From positions 147,706-211,705 of the forward strand of contig JAJZBM010000003.1 in NCBI GenBank assembly GCA_021798915.1: a DNA stretch of 64,000 nucleotides. Reading direction: 5' to 3'. The notes beneath the pieces were generated by a model, which searched no databases, was not told where the DNA came from, and saw only the letters and a program-made list of their open reading frames with translations. This DNA is from Pseudomonadota bacterium. Its GTDB lineage: Bacteria; Pseudomonadota; Alphaproteobacteria; Acetobacterales; Acetobacteraceae. Position numbers and translations under genes: made by a program. Of this stretch, positions 58,522-64,000 are shown piece by piece (within the stretch, counting starts at the first letter, position 1; every line of letters begins with the position of its first letter).

Positions 58522-60261
58522 ATGCTGGCGCTGGGATTCTTCACCCTCCTCCTGGTGCCGCTGATCGCGGGATCGGGCTTGGCGGCGCTGCCGCGGCTCT
58601 GCGCGCCGCTCGCGGCACGGCTCTGGCTCGTCCCACTCGCCGCCACCATAATCGCGCTCGTCTCCGTGCTCGCCGCCGGGCCGGCCGGGGCGCTGGTGCT
58701 GCCGTTCGGTCTGCCCGGGTTTCACCTGACACTGAAACTGGACGGTCTGTCCCGGCTTTTCCTGCTCGCCCTCTCGCTTCCCACCGCCGCCGTTCTGCGG
58801 ATTTCAGCGCCGAGGCGGCCGGCGGCGGCGGGGCTGCTATTCGCCGGGTTGCTCGCCGTCATCCTCGCCGGTGACGCCTACGCCCTGCTCGCCGGGCTCG
58901 CCCTTGCTCTCGGTGCCTTGGCGCGGCTGACCACAGCCCCTCGTTTCCTGCCGGCTTCGGCCTGGATCGCGTTCCTCCTCGCGCTCGCCGCCTTCGCGCC
59001 GCTCTTGCCCGATGGCACACCCAACCCCGCTTTCGCCGCCATGCGCCCGCTCGCCCTGCCTCCGGCGGCGAGCGGGATGATTGCCGGGCTCGTCTTGCTC
59101 GGCGCGGCGCTGCTGGCCGCCCCGGTGCTGCGCCCGAAGACCTTGGCGGCGGAGAATGGCGCCCTGCTCGTCGCCACCCTGGCCCCGGCGGCAACCTATC
59201 TCGCGGCGCGTTTCCTCGGCGATCTCCTGGCGCTGAGTGCCGCCGGCCCGATCGCGGCGCTGGCGCTGCCGCTCGGGATCGCCCTCGCGCTCGCCGGCGC
59301 CGGGGTGGCGGCGCGGGCTGAGGACAGCGCCGTCATCGTCGCCGCTTTCGTGCCCGTGCTGCTCGGGGAGGGTCTTTTCGCGCTCGGCCTCGCCGCCTGG
59401 GCGCGGCGGGCCGATCTCGCGGCGCCGGGGCGCGACGCCATCGCCGCCTTTCTCTCTCTCACGCTGCTGAACGCGCTGGCGAATCCGGTTTTGTTGCTGC
59501 TCGCCGGTGCGCTCACCCGCGAGGCAGGCAGCCGCCAGCTCGCGCGGCTCGGCGGACTCGCGCCGCGAATGCCGCGTGCGGCGGTGCTGACCGGCCTCGC
59601 GCTGACCGTGTTTCTGCCGTTCGGCCCGGGTTTTCTCGGCGCGCCGCTGGCGATGACGGCGTTGCTTCGCCTGCCGGGATTGGGCCTCGGCACGGTTTTT
59701 CTCGGCGTGCTGGTCGCGCTCGCCGGGCTCGCCCTCGCGCTCGCCGCCTTCGCGGCGGTTCGCCTGTTCGGGCTCGGCTTTCTCGGCCCAGCGCGCAGCC
59801 CGCGCGCCTCGGCGGCGACCGATCTCACCGGGCGCGAGGCGGTGGCGCTGGCCGGGCTCGGGGGCGGGCTCGCCCTGCTCGGACTGGCCCCTGGGGTCGC
59901 GGCACGGCTGATCGCGCCGGCCATGCCGATCATGCTGGCGGGCGACGCCGCGACACCGCCATTGCTGCTCGTCGCCCCGGCCTGCGGGCTTGCGCTGTTG
60001 GTGCTCGCGGTGCCGCTGTTTTGGGCGGCGGCCAGCCGGGCGGCGCGGCCGGTCGCGCGGGTCTGGGACGAGGGCTACGGGCCTCTGCCCGGCTGGCTCC
60101 CCTTCGGCGACCCGGTCGCGACGATCGCGCCCGGCGCGTTCGGCGCCGCGCTGCACGCCGCGGCCGATACCGCGGGTGCGGCGCTGGCGCGCGGGTTGCG
60201 GCGGCCACGCGCGGCGTGGCGGGCGGCATGTCTGGCGTGGCGGGCGCCGCCATGCGGCTGA
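58522..60261 (+). CDS. Hydrogenase-4 component B / NuoL-like membrane protein, diverged
   Basis: 579 residues with about 14 membrane helices. Similarity to HyfB/HycC (NuoL/M/N antiporter-like) is seen in LDGLSRLFLLALSLP near residue 73 and RPVARVWDEGYGP near 515. But the helix that should hold the conserved channel Glu (WELM type) reads YALLAGLALALGALARL (about 118-134), without acid. Lys and His sites of ion channels are also scarce. It could be a structural relic of an energy-converting complex. Start ATG 58522; it overlaps the next gene by 10 bp. Confidence 0.65.
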   Translation: MLALGFFTLLLVPLIAGSGLAALPRLCAPLAARLWLVPLAATIIALVSVLAAGPAGALVLPFGLPGFHLTLKLDGLSRLFLLALSLPTAAVLRISAPRRPAAAGLLFAGLLAVILAGDAYALLAGLALALGALARLTTAPRFLPASAWIAFLLALAAFAPLLPDGTPNPAFAAMRPLALPPAASGMIAGLVLLGAALLAAPVLRPKTLAAENGALLVATLAPAATYLAARFLGDLLALSAAGPIAALALPLGIALALAGAGVAARAEDSAVIVAAFVPVLLGEGLFALGLAAWARRADLAAPGRDAIAAFLSLTLLNALANPVLLLLAGALTREAGSRQLARLGGLAPRMPRAAVLTGLALTVFLPFGPGFLGAPLAMTALLRLPGLGLGTVFLGVLVALAGLALALAAFAAVRLFGLGFLGPARSPRASAATDLTGREAVALAGLGGGLALLGLAPGVAARLIAPAMPIMLAGDAATPPLLLVAPACGLALLVLAVPLFWAAASRAARPVARVWDEGYGPLPGWLPFGDPVATIAPGAFGAALHAAADTAGAALARGLRRPRAAWRAACLAWRAPPCG

Positions 60262-61133
60262 TCGCGGCGGCGCTCAATCTCGCGCTGCTCCTGGCCGCGG
60301 CCCCGGCTTTCGCCGGGCTTCTGGGCACGATGACGGCGCTTCGCGACCGCGAGCCGCCGCCGGCACCGCTTGCGACCTACCGTCTCTGGCACGCCTTGTG
60401 GCGCGCCGAACAGGTGCGCCCGGCCGGGGTTTCGCTCGCCGCCAGCGCCGCCGGCGCCCTCGGGCTCGCCGCCGCCATCCTCGCCGCCGCCCTCATCCCG
60501 ACCTTCACCACCGCGCTTGCGACCGCGCCCCTCGCCTTCCTGCCGCTGGTGATCGGACTGCTCGCTTTGGCCGTGATCCTGCCGCTGCTCGCGTTGATGG
60601 AGGCGGGAACGATGGCGGGAGGGATCGCGGCTGGGCAAATCCTGGGGTTTTTCTGCGTGGCGAGCCCAGCGCTGTTTCTCGTGTTATGGGCGCTGGCGCA
60701 GCTTGGCGGCGGCATCACGCTGAGCGGCCTCGCGGCGCCCGGGGGCATGGGCACGCCGCTCGCGCCGCGTCTTCTCGCCGGGCTCGCGCTGGCCGGGATT
60801 ATCCGGGCGGCGCCGGCGGCAGCGCCGCTGCCCGATGACAGCGGGCGGGTGCGGGCGATGGCGCTGGCCACCACAGCGCTCACCCGGCTCGCCGCCCTCA
60901 GCCTGATCGCAGCACTCTGCCTGCCGTTCGGCCTCGCCGGCGAGGGACAGGGGCTGGCCGCCTGGGGAATCGGGCTCCTCGCCTGGCTCGTGAAGCTGGG
61001 TGCGGCCACCTTTCTGCTCACCGTCCTCCGCCCGGCGCGGCCGTCGGCCTCGGGGCTGATCACCCCGGCGCTGCTCGCGGCGACGCTGTGCGCCGCCCTT
61101 GCCGCCCTGTTCGCGCAGGCGCCGCTCCTATGA
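60252..61133 (+). CDS. HyfC/NuoH-like membrane subunit, diverged
   Basis: 293 residues, about eight membrane helices; ATG 60252 (60228 possible). Layout matches HyfC/HycD/NuoH, but the family loop with Gly-Ser-Arg-Glu is MEAGTMAGGIAAGQ here (about 116-129), and the quinone-side acidic stretch after LPxDD is changed to LPDDSGRVRAMALATTALT. So the usual charge-transfer residues are missing. Overlaps the HyfB-like stop by 10 bp and the next gene by ATGA, so three proteins are made together. Confidence 0.65.
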   Translation: MRLIAAALNLALLLAAAPAFAGLLGTMTALRDREPPPAPLATYRLWHALWRAEQVRPAGVSLAASAAGALGLAAAILAAALIPTFTTALATAPLAFLPLVIGLLALAVILPLLALMEAGTMAGGIAAGQILGFFCVASPALFLVLWALAQLGGGITLSGLAAPGGMGTPLAPRLLAGLALAGIIRAAPAAAPLPDDSGRVRAMALATTALTRLAALSLIAALCLPFGLAGEGQGLAAWGIGLLAWLVKLGAATFLLTVLRPARPSASGLITPALLAATLCAALAALFAQAPLL

Positions 61134-62581
61134 CCCGTGCCCGTCTCGATGCCGCGCCTCGCGACCCCTCGCTCCGCCCCTGGTCCTGGCGGCGCCTCGA
61201 CGCCGCCGGCTGGCGGGCGATCGCCGAGGGCAGAGACGATGGCGATCTCGCGCTGCTCGCGCTCTGGGCCGCGCCGGAAGGGGTGCGGGCGCTGTTTCGC
61301 GGCCAGGACGGCGCGATCCTGCCGGTTGCGGCACCGCTCACCGCCGGGTGCTACCCGACGCTTGCGGCACGCTGGCCGGAGGCGGCGGGTTTCGAGGCCG
61401 CGATCGCCGATCTCTGGGGCCATCGCGCAGAGAACGCGGCGGCGGAAAAACGGCTCGATCACGGGGTCTGGCCACTCTCCATCCCGCTCGCAACCCCTCC
61501 CGGGCCGGCGCCGATGGCCCCCGAATGGCCGGAATTCTTCGCGCCCCTGCCCGGCGAGCAATGGCCGAGCGGGCCGGCCGGGCCACCCTTCGCGCCCCCC
61601 GAACATTGGCGGTTTCGCCTCGCCGGCGGGCGGATCGCGGCCGCCGCGCGCCGCGCCGGCTATGCCCATAAGGGGCAGATCAGCCTGATGCGCGGCAAGC
61701 CAGCGCGGGTCGCGGCGCGGTTCGCCGCGCGACTGGCGGGGGAAGCGACGGTCGCGCACGCGATCGCCTTCGCCGCCGCCGCCGAGGCCGCGCTCGGCCT
61801 CACCATCCCGCCCCGCGCCGCCTCTCTCCGCGCCGTCATGGCGGAGCTGGAGCGCATCGCAACCCATCTCTCCGACCTCGCCGATCTCCTCGCCGCCGCC
61901 GGCGCCGCGCGGCGGGCGGCGCGGACGCGCGATACCCTCGGCGGGTTGCGTGCAGCGCTCGCCGCCGCCTTCGGGCATCGGCTGATGATGGATGCGGTCG
62001 TGCCCGGGGGCGTGGCCGGCGATCTCGACCCCGGGCGGAGCGACGCCCTGCGCGCCGCCCTTGCCCGTATCGAGACCTGGCGGGCGCGCCTTTCGCTGCC
62101 CGAGGCGGCGCTCGCCGGGCGCGGCGTGGTGCGCGGCGCCGGGGCGGGAATCGTCGGGCGCGCCGGCGGCCGGCCCGATGACGCAAGGCGAAGCCCGGGC
62201 TATTCCCCCTATGAGCGGCTCGATTTCGTCACCCCGAATGGCCGCGCCGGGGACGCGCTGGCGCGCGCCGCGCTGCGGGTCGCGGAAATCGGGCTCAGCG
62301 TCACGCTCATTCGGCATCTGCTCGCAACCCTCCCGCCCGGCACGCTGAGCACCCCGCTTGCCAGCGAAAGCGGCGAAGGGCTCGGGGTCGCCGAAGGTCC
62401 GGCAGGCGAGATCTGGCATTTTCTCGCAATCAGCGGCGGGCTGATCACCGAGGCGTTTCCCTGCGATCCCTTCTGGCGGAACGAAACCGCGCTCATCGGC
62501 GCGCTCACCGGTGCCGCGCATGAAGATTGGCGGCTGATCCGCGCCTCTTTCGGCGGCGGCGGCGCAGGCGCCGATCTCTGA
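61130..62581 (+). CDS. HyfG/HycE-like hydrogenase large-subunit homologue without NiFe cysteines
   Basis: 483 residues: a NuoC-like N-terminal part (YPTLAARWPEAAGFEAAIADLWGH) fused to a NuoD-like part, as in HycE and HyfG. The first NiFe box (RxCGxC in hydrogenases) reads ARLAGEATVAHA near residue 200, and the last box (DPCxxC) reads ISGGLITEAFPCDPFW, so Ni cannot be bound. Other parts are kept (MAELERIATHLSDLADLL, EGPAGEIWHF). This pattern fits energy-converting-hydrogenase-related (Ehr) complexes, which lack the Ni ligands. No NuoB-like Fe-S gene follows. ATGA overlap with the HyfC-like gene. Confidence 0.75.
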   Translation: MTRARLDAAPRDPSLRPWSWRRLDAAGWRAIAEGRDDGDLALLALWAAPEGVRALFRGQDGAILPVAAPLTAGCYPTLAARWPEAAGFEAAIADLWGHRAENAAAEKRLDHGVWPLSIPLATPPGPAPMAPEWPEFFAPLPGEQWPSGPAGPPFAPPEHWRFRLAGGRIAAAARRAGYAHKGQISLMRGKPARVAARFAARLAGEATVAHAIAFAAAAEAALGLTIPPRAASLRAVMAELERIATHLSDLADLLAAAGAARRAARTRDTLGGLRAALAAAFGHRLMMDAVVPGGVAGDLDPGRSDALRAALARIETWRARLSLPEAALAGRGVVRGAGAGIVGRAGGRPDDARRSPGYSPYERLDFVTPNGRAGDALARAALRVAEIGLSVTLIRHLLATLPPGTLSTPLASESGEGLGVAEGPAGEIWHFLAISGGLITEAFPCDPFWRNETALIGALTGAAHEDWRLIRASFGGGGAGADL

Positions 62582-62586
62582 GCGGT

Positions 62587-63975
62587 TCAGAAGGTGACGA
62601 CGGTGCGAAAGCCGAAGACCGCTTCGTTGCCGATGCGCCGGGTGGGATCGAGCGGGTTCGGAATGCCGCCGCCGGGGTTGAAGAAATACTGGAAATCGGG
62701 CTGCACCTGCCACCATGGCGCGATCTGGTATTGATACGTCGCTTCCAGGAAGGTTTCGACGCCTTGCGCCGGATCATAGCGATTGGTGTAAAATGCGACT
62801 TCGCTGTCATAAGCGGCGAGGGCGGAGCTGACCTTGGCGACGCCGAAACCGAGGCCGAAATTGTCGTTGTCGCGCCCGGGCAGCGGATCTTTCACGACGA
62901 GGCCACCATCGGCGCTTTCTGAAATCTGGTTGCGATCGGGCGGCGCCGCCATCGCGCGGACAAAAACGCCGAGCGAGCGCGGGCCTTCCGCGTCCGGGCG
63001 CCAGACCATCTGATCGGCGAGCGCATAGAGGCTGTAATTGCCGCGATGCATCAAGGGATCGCCATTGCTCGTCGGCGCGGCCAAGGGAACGCCGAGGGTG
63101 TCGTATTGCTGATCGGGAAAGGCGCCGGAATCGTACCAGAAGCCGAGCTTGTAGGTGCCGGGCAAGCCGGCGGCGGGATGATCGGGCGACACCATGTCCC
63201 CGAGCGCCGGCTGGTTGACGGCGTATTGCAGCTCCGCGATCCAGAGCGCGCCGGTATTGAGGTTGAAGGCCCCGCCCCAGGCCTCGGCGCCGCGCAGCTG
63301 GGAATCGTTGTAGAATGAGCCGCCGGCCGGATTGTCGTCGAACACGCCGGCGAGCACGGTGAGCGCGCGGGTCGGCTGGGCGCGCAACCGCACGCCGAGC
63401 GAGGAGAGCGGATAGGCCGGCCCGCCGGCATACATGTCGGCCGAGGGCAGCATCGGCCAGCCCATCATCATGTTCATGAACACCGTCGAGGAATACTGGC
63501 TGACCATGAATTCCTGATCGATGCTCTGCTGGCCGATCTTGATGTCCGCGGCACCTTCGAAAAACGATTGCTGGTACCACATCTCCCAGAGACGGGTCGA
63601 ACGGTCGGCCTCGATGCCGCTCGCCTGCTGCAGGACATCGAGATTGTCGGTGCTGAGATTGCGGCCGTGGATTTGGAGCGCGCTGATATTGAAAATCCCG
63701 CCCACCCAGCCGAACGCCTTCTGCGTGTCGAGCCCGACGCTCATCTCGGTCATGCCGTCGTAATCGGCGCCGGTATGGACGCCGCCGGTGACGTTGCCGA
63801 GCACCTCGCTGGTTTCCTGAAGGCCGAGCGAGATGCCGTAATTGCCGAGTTCGGTGCGAATCCCCCCCATGTCGTTGAGATACCGTAATGGGCCTGGTGC
63901 CAAGCGGTAGCCAGACTGGGAGGCTGTCCCACAGAATGATGGTGGATCGAACGGGGTCCGGTTTCCCGGGCCCAA
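62587..63975 (-). CDS. Carbohydrate porin, OprB family, 5' end apparently cut
   Basis: Open frame of 462 residues; the porin match begins at about 63886 (DMGGIRTELGNYGI, then ETSEVLGNVTGG). Family segments: SALQIHGRNLSTDN, WYQQSFFEGAADIKIGQQS, GPAYPLSSLGVRLRA, VFDDNPAGG and a barrel-closing end RRIGNEAVFGFRTVVTF with terminal Phe. OprB porins pass sugars across the outer membrane. The first 35 residues of the open frame are not a signal peptide and look like reading into foreign DNA, so the gene is probably a remnant. Convergent with the large-subunit gene, 5 bp apart. Confidence 0.75.
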   Translation of the reverse strand: MGPGNRTPFDPPSFCGTASQSGYRLAPGPLRYLNDMGGIRTELGNYGISLGLQETSEVLGNVTGGVHTGADYDGMTEMSVGLDTQKAFGWVGGIFNISALQIHGRNLSTDNLDVLQQASGIEADRSTRLWEMWYQQSFFEGAADIKIGQQSIDQEFMVSQYSSTVFMNMMMGWPMLPSADMYAGGPAYPLSSLGVRLRAQPTRALTVLAGVFDDNPAGGSFYNDSQLRGAEAWGGAFNLNTGALWIAELQYAVNQPALGDMVSPDHPAAGLPGTYKLGFWYDSGAFPDQQYDTLGVPLAAPTSNGDPLMHRGNYSLYALADQMVWRPDAEGPRSLGVFVRAMAAPPDRNQISESADGGLVVKDPLPGRDNDNFGLGFGVAKVSSALAAYDSEVAFYTNRYDPAQGVETFLEATYQYQIAPWWQVQPDFQYFFNPGGGIPNPLDPTRRIGNEAVFGFRTVVTF

Positions 63976-64000
63976 GCATCACAGGGGACAGCCATGGAAT
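63887..64000 (+). mobile_element. Possible left end of an insertion sequence (IS110-like), cut by the window edge
   Basis: The last 110 bases are non-coding in the porin frame, contain GGTTTCCCGGGCCC-type palindromic words, and lead to a plausible start codon, ATGGAAT, at 63994 after GGGGACAGCC. Transposases of the IS110 group in related bacteria often start Met-Glu-Tyr or Met-Glu-Phe after a non-coding end of about this size. Only two codons are visible, so this is a guess supported by the missing porin signal peptide. Confidence 0.35.

Noticed and set aside
57463..58725. A 420-codon minus-strand open frame
   Set aside because: It mirrors nudC, whose Zn ribbon and Nudix box are unmistakable.
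58522..60261. A DabB/DabA-type inorganic carbon pump
   Set aside because: The membrane protein is NuoL-like, but no DUF2309 (DabA) partner is present; NuoH- and NuoD-like partners are.

Overview
The window reads as chromosomal DNA of a GC-rich alphaproteobacterium. An acidophilic or metal-tolerant member of the Acetobacteraceae is my best guess, but no 16S rRNA gene or ribosomal protein is present to prove it. The reasons are the strong G/C third-position bias, a DUF1489 gene, a c-type cytochrome maturation (ccm) operon, a CysNC fusion with an Fe-S type CysH, and T-rich intergenic repeats of a kind I associate with that family. About 60 genes are packed with many 4-base ATGA-type overlaps. 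Almost everything is housekeeping or envelope metabolism. I saw no phage, plasmid origin or CRISPR array, and only the edge of one possible insertion sequence.

Layout. 1-8.5 kb: hotdog thioesterase, 2-hydroxyacid dehydrogenase, an orphan RND pump, an exported alpha/beta hydrolase, argB. 8.5-12.6 kb: a three-gene surface-polysaccharide block on the minus strand whose methyltransferase is frameshifted at a run of nine G. 12.7-17.1 kb: tRNA-Tyr, then a perfect FNR/FixK box in front of ppsA, a triple-BON protein and a PfkB kinase, a likely low-oxygen carbon module. 17.1-20.7 kb: sulfate assimilation cysH-cysD-cysNC. 20.5-26.2 kb: a chemotaxis-like operon cheA-cheW-cheY-cheB-cheR without a receptor gene; the cheR tail overlaps cysNC tail to tail. 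26.2-35.3 kb: a PLD-family lipoprotein, zapE, a 2OG oxygenase, PBP1A, a second 2-hydroxyacid dehydrogenase, tRNA-Leu, a DoxX protein and malate synthase G.

35.3-36.1 kb holds an AT-rich, probably acquired trypsin-like protease. 36.1-44.3 kb (minus strand) has an LpxR-like outer-membrane protein, an M19 dipeptidase, DUF1489, a His-rich DmeF-type metal exporter, a GT2 glycosyltransferase and the dTDP-rhamnose genes rfbB-rfbA-rfbC-rfbD, split by a T-rich repeat. 44.4-50.4 kb: fabI and ccmC-D-E-F-G-H-I (ccmA and ccmB are not here). 50.4-56.7 kb (plus): YciI, EVE, serine hydrolase, enoyl-CoA hydratase, DUF1330, SDR, MFS, folE. 56.7-57.6 kb: a BrnT/BrnA toxin-antitoxin pair in an AT-richer pocket. 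57.6-62.6 kb: nudC followed by three overlapping genes for a reduced complex-I/hydrogenase-4-like (Ehr-type) module whose catalytic and channel residues look lost. 62.6-64 kb: an OprB-type porin whose 5' end seems cut by a mobile element.

The most unusual items are the reduced Ehr-like module, the G9 frameshift in the methyltransferase, the foreign stand-alone protease, the two families of intergenic hairpin repeats and the cheR/cysNC overlap. All functions are read from sequence motifs and remembered family features; no database search was possible.
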